Source of the DNA: Tanypteryx hageni
Taxonomy: Eukaryota > Arthropoda > Insecta > Odonata > Petaluridae
NCBI GenBank assembly: GCA_028673005.1
Contig: CM054116.1
Location: 135,213,681-135,277,680 of the forward strand
Length of the DNA: 64,000 bases
Direction of reading: 5' to 3'
Made by a program: the position numbers and the translations under genes. Every line of letters starts with the position of its first letter. The stretch's first letter is position 1. A model generated the notes under the pieces. It did not search any database, had not been told where the DNA came from, and saw nothing but the letters and a program-made list of their open reading frames with translations. This document shows positions 34,701-46,700 of the stretch, piece after piece.

Positions 34701-37700
34701 ATCGATTTTTCGATTTAAAGACTTTTACTCTTTTGCAAATTAAAATTAGAAAGAACTTCGGATCTAGACCGTTTTAAAGAAAAATAAATAACGTGATTGT
34801 ATTGACACTTTAATCCTTACATGTAGGCACTATATACCTTAAGAAATGCTTTAATACAAGAGAGAGGAAGAAATAAAGAAAGAGAGAGACAAAATTAAAT
34901 GTTCCATAGATTAAAAATAATTTTGGACGTAAAAGAATTGAATATCCTAATGTATTTCTTTGTCATGCAATTTCTATTCGCCCATAACTATTTTTACTCT
35001 CTGGAACACTCAATGATGTGAATTTTGTATTTGTTGTTTATTTTTTAGTGCATCTAAAGTTTGGTTTCATTCATTTTTTTATTTCAATTTGAACTTAATT
35101 CACGCATACCCGTCATATTTGACGGGCAATTACGATAGTGAGTGATAAAAACGCCAATATTTACGCGAAATTCGAAGAAATCAATTATGAAAAGAACTAA
35201 AAATTTAACTTGGGAAAAATCGGCCTCTGAGTGAGAATCATACACGAAATGAAGCTCTTCTCTTTGAGATGAGTCCGGGACCTTTCTTAGAAGTCTTTTC
35301 CCTTCGTCGAAGTTCACTTGATGTCGAACGTTCTTAACAAACTTGAACTTTTTCCGATTCCGGTAATTCGTTAAAAAATCATTGTATGTACAAATTAACA
35401 TCCCGGGATTTCATAGCATGACTTATAAATGTATTATTTATAATAACGAAAGGTGAAGAAATAAAAAGACGGATATCAGCAGCCGATTTACGTTAATTTT
35501 TATACAAATTTTAAGCTTCCCGCCAGAAAGTGGAAATTACGTGACGCCATTCGGGAACTGGACGTTTTCGTCCACCGGAACGACCTACCTGGTATTATAG
35601 TACCATGCGTATTGCTTGATTGTATAAAATGCAACGCATTATAAAAGTATTGCTTACGTAAATGAAACCGAGGTGTTGAAGGTGTTTCCCCTATCTACAG
35701 AACGTATTCCTTGATGAAATATTCCGAGGCATAAATATCGGAAGTAACGAAAATACGGGTAAAATACATTATGAAAAGATGTTAAATTGGAAATCTGATG
35801 ATAATTACTTTTTTATACAGGTACGTTTCAAGTAGCCATCTGAATGATACGAATGGAATTTAAATAACATTCATAAATTTTCGAATTTAATCCAGTAACA
35901 CTTGATACATACATATTTAAATTACTCCTGCAACTATAACATGCAGAACGTGATGTCACCATTTCATTGTAAATTGATAGCTGTAACTAAATTGCTCGTA
36001 CATATTAAAACTCGTTCTTTAGAATATTACAAGATGATCCAAACAGAACTTATGATACCTTCTCTCCATTTAATCAATTATTTAATACTTATATTGGCTT
36101 TAATAGCTTTAAAGTCATTGCAGATATGTAGCTCTTTGTGTTGGCACACCCTAGTTTTTCAAGACTGAAACTAGGAACAAAATGTGCCTGAATATAAGCT
36201 TCATCCCATGTTGTTACAAGGTGACAGACACATGAAAATCACGGAATGTGTGATATTTTATCAAAACACGTTGCATGCAAAGAACACAGTATTCATGGTT
36301 GGAGACTTTGATGTACATGTTTATTAATGTCTTTATTACATGACTTTGTGTGCGGAGGGTTTGCAGTATTAGCCTAGTTCACCTAGGTGATATAACTGCT
36401 TTGTTTTCCTTTTTTCATCAAACAGTATGTTAATAGAGCTAGTGAGCGACTGCTTGGTTATAAGTTGGAGGATGCACGAGGTCATTGCATTCTCTATGGG
36501 GGTGGCAGTGAGGATGATGTTATGACACAGCAACTTCTCAAAGGCCGTTCCTGGGAGGGGTCCGTGGCATGCTGTCGACAGATGGGTGACACAGTTACAT
36601 TGCACTGCCGCATATCACCAGTCTCCATTTCAAGCAGGTTTGTTCCGTTATCTCCGTTTCATTTTAACAATTCTTCAAATAGTACCCCTATCCTATATTT
36701 TGTAATTTAGCTTGAATTTTTATTTGTCTTTAGGATCATTTTTATTAAAATATATAAATTGCAATAAAATGAGGAACAACACAACTTTGTATAATTTCCA
36801 CCATTGTCAGGCCTGATGCAGTGGTCAATGAAAAACAGGTCACTTTTCATTAAACAGTGGAAAATATACAAAGTTATGTTGCATCTTATTTTAATGTACC
36901 TAATGCAGTTCCAAAAAAATTACACCTCCGATTGTGCATTACCGTATTTTTCGGCATATAAGACATCATGGTATAAGATGCGCTGTGTTATAAGACGCAC
37001 CATGGTATATGACGCATCCTAGTTTTTTAGAAGATTTTTTAGGAAAAAAGTATTTTGATTTGCCACAGCATTTAGGAAGGGCCACATTGTGTATCATTTC
37101 CAGCCGTGATTAAATCCGTATCTGGCAACATTTACAGAAAATATTACAGCTTATTAACAGTTACATATAACATTTTAGATTAACTTAATTCATGAAAGTA
37201 AATAGGGATGATCTAAAACATAAATAATTGCTTTGAGACTTGTATAGCTAAATGTGCACTGCATGAACTCAGCAGTCATATTAATTAAAGCACATATAGA
37301 TACCCTTTACTGAAAGTACTTAATTAAAAAATTAAAGTCCAAGATAAGATTTTAATTCCTAATAAATGTGATGCACATATAATAATGATACTTTACTCTC
37401 AACTAGTCCATTTTCTTTTACAACTATTTTTACCTCATATATAATGATTTTGATCGGTGCAGCAATACCAAACTTCCTCTGTTCTACTATCCATCACTTC
37501 CTCCTCTAGTTGTGGCCATTAAAGACCAACCTTACGAATACTACCTATGTTTCTCTTATCCCATCAGCTTCAGTTTTTCCTCATTTTCTCCATTCACGGA
37601 TCATTTTTTTCTGCAGGTGGTGGACCAAAATGATGTGCTGCTGCTTGGTTTCTGTGCGTTTTTACCTATTGAATCACCTGAAGCTTATAACTAATAGCAT

Positions 37701-40700
37701 AGGCATATCTTTTCATTCTTGTAGCCATTGCGATCTCAGTACATGTAATGTTATTTATCCTAGATATGTATAAAATATTTATGACAGCTATGTGAATTCT
37801 ACTGTTCGATGGCATTAATTGCACTATTCAACTGGCTCATTAGGAACTGAAACACTGCAAATGTGCCAAAATTGTAGTCACTGTGAGTGGACATGTATTT
37901 AAGCGCAATAATGAAAATGCATCCTCAGAATTCACGTTGCATAAGGTATTACTGTATATATTAATGAATTTTTCACTATTAATTTTTAATAATATATATT
38001 TTAATGTTTTTGCAATGAATGATTGCCAATAATTCCATTTTGGGATGAGTGTTTTCATTAGTGTCAGTATTGAAAACACTAATATTCTTACCTTCGGTGT
38101 ATATGATGCAGGCTGATTTTGGGGGTCATTTTTCTGGAAAAAAGTGCGTCCCATATGCTGAGAAATTCAGCATACATGAGTTGTATTTCAAATTGTAAAA
38201 TTCCTTTTTTTTTGATTTGATGGATTTAGTGATCTCCAATTAAACCAGTGATTTTAAAATGTAGGTCCTGACCCAATCTTGAGTTTAGTGGCAACAATAT
38301 GGGTGCTTAATGCATAAATAGATAAACAATACCAAATGAAACATGGAAAAATTGCTGCAACCACCTAGTCTAAAATCTATTGCCTTTTATTGTTAGTTTC
38401 TAAAAATTCCAATCAGAAGATCTCTACATTTTATGGCATATAGAATCGGTATTGTTCTTTCATTGGTTCACAGTATAATAAGGTTGATAGACACTAGTAT
38501 ATGCAAACTCAAATTTTTTCATCTACTATCCAAGTTTTTATTATAATAAATTTTGGAGAAATAGCTGATTTGCAAAAGTTTGAAGTATTGTAATTTTATA
38601 CAGCAAGCTCATACAGGTAGATTTAATATTTTTATCTAACAATTAGGACTCCAACACATCTGGTGTGGGTACATGATCCTCCACTCCTTTTAGCTGAGAA
38701 GGCATTGACAGATGTGACACCAGATGGAATGTATCCACTGCCCAGAGGAAGCTTGCGTTCTATCCGCAAGGCATCATATGACATAAAGTCTCTTAATAGT
38801 GATGGTGTGTATCTTATCAACAGATATTTTGTAGAAATAAACATTTGTTGGGATGTACCCACTCATTATGATTTGGATTACTATGGGTCTCTTATTTTTT
38901 ATTTTTCACAAATATCACAATGATGGTATACCTCAATTTTAAAATTCATACTTTGGTATTGCTTATTTTTTTGATGCTGTACTTTTATAAATATCATTTT
39001 CTCTTTCATCATAATTCATTTTGGATAAATTCTAGCCTACTGATGGATGTGATTAAAACTTTACATTTGAATTCAACTATCAAGATGGTATTGATAGTAA
39101 TAGCATTACTTCCCTAATTCATCTGTATACATTTCCTTAAGATGAGATTGTATGTCAAACAGTAATGATTAACAATAAAAGAACAATTTGGTGCGAAGGC
39201 TTTCGCGGCGGTCGGCTGTAGGCTGCATGTTTTTCAGTAGTTCATCGCATTGATCGGCTGTTTCACAAGACGACGTTTCGCCAGCATTGCAGTCAGCTTC
39301 CTCAGGTCAACTGAGTTGGTGATGCTAGGGAGTGCACTGTATTTATATTGTCCCTGTCCAACCTGAGGGGGCTCGGATTGGACGGGACATTTGGTGGGTC
39401 CTGATTGGGTGGGGCATTCCTCAGCGGATAGAAGGCCCTTTTCCAAGTGTTTGATAGAGTGCAGCCATCCTCTCTATTGAAATTGACTGGATTTTTGGCT
39501 ATCTCTATCGCTTCTCGAATTAACCGCGGATAATATCAGTTTTCTTTGGCGATGACTATTGCGTCTTGAATCTTGATCGTGTGTCCGGGTTCAGACCAGG
39601 CAGTCTCTGAGCCGGCAAGTGATGGATCTGCCCATTTGTCCTATGTAGGATTTTTCACAGCTGCATTGTACTTGGTACACCCCCTCGTATATCATGTTCG
39701 AGAGTCTGGCTTTGGCTTTCGGTAAGAAGTCGCAGGTCTTTTTCACACAGGTGAACCTCATGACAATGTTATGTTTAGAGAGGATCCTTGCTATCCTCTC
39801 TCCGGTTTCTGCAAGTCTGTTTTGGAAACGGCCCTTTTCAGGGCCAAGTTGCGTTTGTAGCTGTCGCACCAAAGGGCAGCTACAAGGTGTTTTTCTTCAT
39901 TTTCTAATGATCCTGAATCGGAGATAGTGTGTGCATGGTGAAATAAGGTCCTGATGAGTGATGCCTTTTGGTGTAAGTGATGGTGAGATGCGGCATTTAG
40001 GTATAAGTCTGTGTCTTTTTTTGATAGACCGCATGCCCCAGAGTTCCATCAGGCTTCCTTGACACCAGAACGTCTAGGAAGGGAATGCGACCATCCTCTT
40101 CAATCTCCATGGTAAATTGGATGTTGGGGTGCAGCGAGTTCAGCCTCACCGTGGGGCCAAACGACAAAAGTGTCATAGACATATCTGACCCATTGGGATG
40201 GTTTCTTGTCGTGTGACTCCAGACCCCTTTTTTTGAAATCATCCATGTAAAGATCGGCTATAACAGGAGACAGAGGGGATCCCATGGCCGCTCCCTCGGT
40301 TATTTCATAGTAGTGGCCAGCCCACAGAAAATAAGAATTTTTTAGGCAGAATGCTACCATCTCTGGGAAGTCCTTTGAAAGTCCCTCTGAAGTAAGCTGT
40401 TCCACAATCTCGATGGATTCTTTAATAGGTACATTTGTGAAGAGGGAAACCACATCAAAGCTGATGAGGAGGTCTTCTTTTTTGAGAGGAATTCCCTTTA
40501 TGATTTCGATGAAGTGGAAAGAATTCTTCACATATGACGGTGATCTGCCAGTGAAGGGTTTCAGCACTTTGGCCAAATGTTGGGCTAGTTTGTAATTGGG
40601 GGCATCTATGGTGCTGACTATAGGCCGGAGCGGTGTTCCTTCCTTGTGGATCTTTGGTAGGCCGTACAGTCTTGGAAGCTGAGGGGAAGAGTCCGCATTG

Positions 40701-43700
40701 TGCTTCAGGTGGTATCGAGGACCTTTTTACGAGATTCCTTGTAAGGTGTTCAATTTTTGCAGTGGGATCTGAGTTGGAAAAGGGCCTTCTGTCCGCCGAG
40801 GAATGCCCCACCCAATCAGGACCCACCGAATGTCCCGTCCAATCAGAGCCCTCTCAGGTTGGGCAGAGACAATATAAATACAGTGCACTCCCTAGCATCA
40901 CCAACTCAGCTGACCTGAGGAAGCCAACTGCAATGCTGGTGAATCATCGTTTTGTGAAACAGCCGATCAACGCGGTGAACTACCGAAAAACATGCAGTCT
41001 ACAATAAAAGAACAAAATTATGAGAATGTTCTGTATTTGATTATCCCAAGAGTCATAAAAACCGAGATTTAAGTATCAAGTCCCTCCATGTTTCTTGACA
41101 CACATTGTTAAATTCTGAATAATATTTAGAGTGGGCCATGGAGTAAATGATGGCCAAGTAATTGTTTATTTCATGCATTTCTCCAAGTTAAGTAAAGTTA
41201 TAAATATAAAATTATTCAATGTAACTCAGTTTTCTTTTAGTTTTAGATGACTGAGATTCATGGAATGACTGGGCTTCATGGAATATTAGCAAATTAAGTT
41301 TTTATTTTTGAACTGCCAGCTGCTAGAAGCATATGGCAAGGAATACCATTACCAAACTCATAGTCTTACAAAATTGCTACAAAAAATACCCAACTCAGGT
41401 TTCCACCTTTTTTAAGCTGCACCATGGTGTCTTTTATGTTCCAAATGAAAATTGAAAGTCTTTTTAGAATCACACTTTTCAAGATGATGGTAGTGAAACC
41501 TATGTAGGCAGCTATCATACAATTTTTAATTGATACATTTCAAATGAAACCCACTGAATTCTTCATTTTAGCCACATACATTTAATCTCCTTATAAAATT
41601 ATGCTGTGAGCATATATCTTCCTCATGTGATATGTAATAACATGAGAGGCCTTATGTTACTGTGTTACTGCAATTATAAATCATTCCCATTATAGAGCAT
41701 CATCATAAATAATTTTTATATAATGAAAATTCAAAATTAAAACTAGTTTTTTTATTGATTTTAGGCTCTCAGTTTATCAGAAGACAGAGTTTGGCTAAGC
41801 TCCATTCCTTGACCATGGAAGCACCTATCACACGAGTTATGTCTCTTTTATATGCAGCGCAAGAGAGTTGTTCACCACAGATTGTTCTACTTCTTGAAAA
41901 GGTCAGACTATAATATATGTAATTGTAGTAGTAAAAAGTAGTCATTGCTAACAGAATGTTCCTGGACTGTATTTAAAAATGAAAAAATGGAGTTGATTAC
42001 CAGCTATTCCATGCTGTAATCCTGGAAATAGTCTCCTTGAGACTTGATACAGTGTGTCAAGTGATTCTGCCATCGTAGGAAGCACTTATGGAACCCCTGT
42101 TTTGTGATCCCTTTCAGTATATTCAGTATTCCTGAAGCTTCAAAATGCCATGAACCTCAGTCTTCAGAGTGAAAATTTCATTTTCAGGAACAGAAAAAAA
42201 CCAGACAGGCCAAGATCTGAGGAGTTCATAGCCATGTTGTCTTTGGCCAGGAATTGTTGCACAAAAGGGGCCATGAGCAGGAGCATTGTTGTGATGCAGC
42301 AACCAATTACCAGTGTGCCATTTTTAGGACATTTTCACTGCACATATTCCCATAGATGCCATAGAACTTCAATGTAGAAATGTCGTTTAATGGTTTGGCT
42401 CTGTAGAACAAATTCTTGATGCACAATCCAATCGATGTCCAAAAAACAAGCAACGTGCTCGTCACATTTGACAGAACCTGCCTGGCCTTCGGTTGTGAGC
42501 TTTTCCATTGAGAAGACTGCTGCTATGTTTTCTGATTGTATTCTTAAACCCATTTCATCTCCTGAAATGACCTTTCCAAAGGAAGTTTCAGTCATTCTGA
42601 GCTTGGTCCTGGAGGTTATGATACACAGTGACCTGATTTTGCTACTGTCTGTCAGCGAGCAGATTGGGCTGCAATCCATCCCATGTTCAGTCAAAATTCT
42701 TTGGCATGACTTGTATGAAATCTCCACTTCATCGGATAAATAGTGAGATGCCTGTTTTGGTGAATAATCTCTCTGATTTGTGCTTTCATTTTGCTCATGG
42801 ATGAATGCCTTGAATGTTCTGCATCTTGAAGGAGATCAGAACATCTTTGAACCTCACTCAATTGTTTGCATTCTACCCATTTCTAGCTCTACAAATAATA
42901 TTTTTTCTTTACATATTATGAGTTTCAGATGGTGTTTTCTAAGTTTGTAACAGAATATGATACACACTTGCGGTGCCAGTTAGAATTAAATCTTGACAGA
43001 AGGAATAAAGTACAATGTGACTTGTGGCTGGTGACTCAGCACAATATATGCTATCATCACCTAGAGGTGGATCTGCATGCTAACGTCAGTGTTGCCATAT
43101 TAAGGGCAGTCCAGGAACTTTCTGATAGCACCTCATATTTTTTCATATCCATTTTCTTTAAATGAGGGCAGACAATGCATTTTTTGCATTGAATTTGTAT
43201 GTTAAATTATCTACTGTAAATACCTGTATATATGATGCACCCACACATAAGACAAAGTGAGGTTTTCAGCCTCATATTCTGTGATTTTTTGATATACCTG
43301 AACATAACCCATAAAGGTTTCTACCATTTAGTCTCAGTCACATATTTGTAATTTAATGGCAAAAATGATGCATTATATTTTTGATATCAATGTAATATGA
43401 TAAATAAATGAGTAAAAACTTACATTGCCTGTCTCATGCTACACAAAATATCATCTCCTCCAATTTGGTTATAAACAATGCCGCCATTATTGAGATGAGC
43501 TGGTTACATAGCTTTAGCGGACCTCCAGAGGGAAGGAGGCAGTGTTACCTAGTCAAAACAGTAGTACAGTTGTCCTTAGAACCCATCGGCAGTGGCCAAG
43601 TGGCACTTTGATTAGATAGAGCCAATCCCTTCCTTCACATGCTAACCACTACTACACAAGTGTACGCAAAGATAATGTAGGTAGTATCAGGAAAGATGAA

Positions 43701-46700
43701 GCAAATTATATAACCTGTTTGAAAACTATGCATCAATGGATTATAAGTAGACCGTGGATCTTTAGGTAAAAACCTATTTATTTCATGAGTAGATATCTGA
43801 ATATACAATTGTATATATACGTTTCATGAATAATTAATCCCGAAAACGTATATTTTATAGTGCCTAAAAATGCCTATTTTGACATGAATGCCTAAAAATG
43901 CCTATTTCGACGTTAATGCTTATTTTTGCCATTTTCATGCAAAAAAAGCCTAAAAAGGGCTAATTTTGTAGAAAAAATCGACAACAAAAGCAGATTTTGG
44001 TACTAGTAATATTTTTTAAACTGACTGTACAATGTTCAGTTGAGGGTTGGGAAAATGTCCTTCACACCACGGTCATGATCAGGTGGCGAACATCAGCTCA
44101 GACCTGTCACGCATCCGGCGGTGATATTGTTTCCCTGTGTCGCACGATGCGACATTGTAACAATGGGTTTAATCTGATGTTGCGTTAATTTCTCATCGTT
44201 ACATTGCCATATTGTGTGACACAGGAAAACGAGAATAACCCTGCAGTCCATCTCCAGACTGCAGAGGGTGAAGGTGAGAAGTGTGAACGTAAAAATTGTG
44301 AAAGTGCAATGCATAAAGTAGCAAGTTAGAAAGCTTATTTAATACGTCAGTGGTTACAAGAGATCCCGTACTTCACAACGGATGGAAAAATTATCATCTG
44401 TCAAGCATGCAACAAGGAGGTAAGTACATTGTAATGCTGGCTTGCAGCGAATTATTGGCCGTGAATTGCTTGTCATCTTTAAGGCAACACCCATCTACAT
44501 TTTTTGTTTATACGAGCCATTTTATGGTAACTATAGACGTGGTTATTTAAAATGTCCAGCAATTCAGCTGCGGACCTTCGTAGCTCTAAAGTAAATTTTA
44601 TATTTTTGTCCCATTTCAATATTTATTAGATTATTGCCGTATTTTTAAGGTTAATTATTTTTTCAGAACTTTTCTTTATAGGTTTCGAGTTATAAAAAAA
44701 CCCACCTAACTCAGCATGTCCAAGGAGTGCTACATAAGGCAAATGTTTAACGCAGATCGAAGATGAAACAAACGCTTTTAACAAAAACTTCTGAGGGATC
44801 CTGCAAGAAGAATCAGTTTGATGCAGATTTGTGTCATGCAATTGTGGCAGCCAACATTCCATTCAGAACACTAGAAATTCCAACATTCAAGGGGTTCCTA
44901 GAACGATACTGCCATCAGTCGGTACCTTCTGAGTCAACGATAGGCAAGAATTACGTACAACCCACGTACGATGATGCAATGTGCTGGATACGGGAGGACA
45001 TTGGAGATTCACATATTTGGATATCAGTCAACGAAACCACTGACGCTCTCAGCAGATACATGGCCAACTTAGTTGTTGGGAAATTGGACCCAGATGTGCC
45101 ATCCAGAGCCTACCTCATCTGCACAAAGTAACTTGCCAAAACAAATCAGGAAACAATAGCACATTCTGTGAACAATCGACTGAAATAGCTGTATCCCAAC
45201 AATCTAGACGAAGAGAAAGTAGTGCTCTTATACACAGATGCTACACTGCAGTTGCTCAAGGTGTTCTATCCCTCTCTTGTGCATGTGACATGCCTTGCCC
45301 GTGGTTTGAACCGCGTAGCAGAGCAAATAAGACTGGAAATTCCCAAGGTGAACAAAATGATCTCCACCGTGAAGAAGGTCTTCGTCAAGGCACCAACAAG
45401 AAAACAGGCTTTTTGAAAAAAATTGCCCGATGTCCCTCTGCCACCTGTGCCTGTGCTCAGCCGCTGGGGCACATGGCTGAAAGCAGCTGAATTTTACAGT
45501 GAGCATATCCTTCATGTCAAGGAAGTTGTGGAAAATCTAGCCGAGGATAGTGCCTGTGTCACTTCGGCGAAAATGTTGCTGGATGATCCCTCCAGTCCCA
45601 AGGATTTGGTGTATATTAGATCCCACTATACATCCCTTGTGTGGATTATGGCTGAATTGGAGGGCTCAGAAAAACCCATCTACGAAAATACTGCTTTGCT
45701 GAATGAAGTGAAACAAAAAATCAAGGAAGCGCCAGGTGAAGTGGGGGAAAAGTAAGAGCCAAACTAGAAAAAGTGCTACAAAAGAACTCAGGTCTGCAGA
45801 GCCTATATACAGCAGCAGATATACTGGCAGGAAAATCCAGTGAAGTTGAGGGCAAAATTTCATTTCAACATGCACCTAAGTTGTAGTTTGCCCCCGTCAC
45901 ATCAGTTGATGTCGAACGTTCTTTTTTTGCTTACAAGATGATATTAACTGACAAATGCCATAGTTTTGTGCTAGAAAACTTAGAAAAGGTGCTTGTCATT
46001 TACTGTGAGGTCAACTACGGGAAATCTGTGGAATAAACGCAAAGAGGTGACAAATTCATTATGGGAATTCCGAATGAAACAGTTTGTCAAACATTCTGCA
46101 TAGTACTTAAATATATACTTGAATAGTGTTTTCAGTCAGTATTACTATATGTAATGTAGATAGTATTTTCTCTGTGACGCATGGTAAATTAACCATAAGA
46201 ATAAGTTTCAATGCATAGTAGTAAAATATTTTTATGTTCTTTGAAAACAAATCAATAATGTTTCCTTGACTGGTAATTTTTGGAAGTAGTTTTTAGAGCC
46301 TATTTTACGTTTTATAAAGCCTAATTAAGCTACTTAAAGAGCCTATTTTAGTCTCCTAAAACTTAATTTTTAGAACCTAAAAATCTGCGGTCTAATTATA
46401 AGGCAGAAGTAAAATATCAAACTATGTATATGGTGAAGCTGGATAACAGCATGAAATTTGTTTGTTAGTACACATGTTCCTTCAATTCTCGGCATTGTTG
46501 TTTCATAAGTTACCAAAAAAATATACCAGTTAGAAAATTTTTATGGAACCTAGGACAGCTAGAGGTAAATTTGTTTAGTTTTCAGAACCTAATTACCTAG
46601 GCTGATGTAAAAAAGATGTGTTGGACATATGTCTCTTTACATTACTGGGCTGATATTATCTGAATGCTGCCCGGGTAGTTGGGTAGCCTCGTATAAGGTG

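Larger units (their letters stand above)
39187..41000 (-). mobile_element. Penelope-like element PLE-2, 5'-truncated, with 15-bp target duplication
   Basis: The duplication ACAATAAAAGAACAA is perfect at 39172-39186 and 41001-41015. Inverted arms 39220-39446 and 40774-41000 (227 bp each) enclose a truncated coding region, and a 33-nt tail (39187-39219) follows the 3' arm. This parallels PLE-1: inverted arms, short 3' tail, variable duplication. Each arm carries TATAAATA (39340-39347 minus, 40873-40880 plus) directed towards the nearer end of the element. Confidence 0.92.

Noticed and set aside
37500..37700. Possible extra Pde8 exon (VVAIKDQPYEYYL, with an upstream CTCTAG)
   Set aside because: No good donor follows, the exons on either side already join in phase and the text does not match PDE8.
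45228..45515. Minus-strand frames in the hAT element
   Set aside because: Shadows of the plus-strand transposase.
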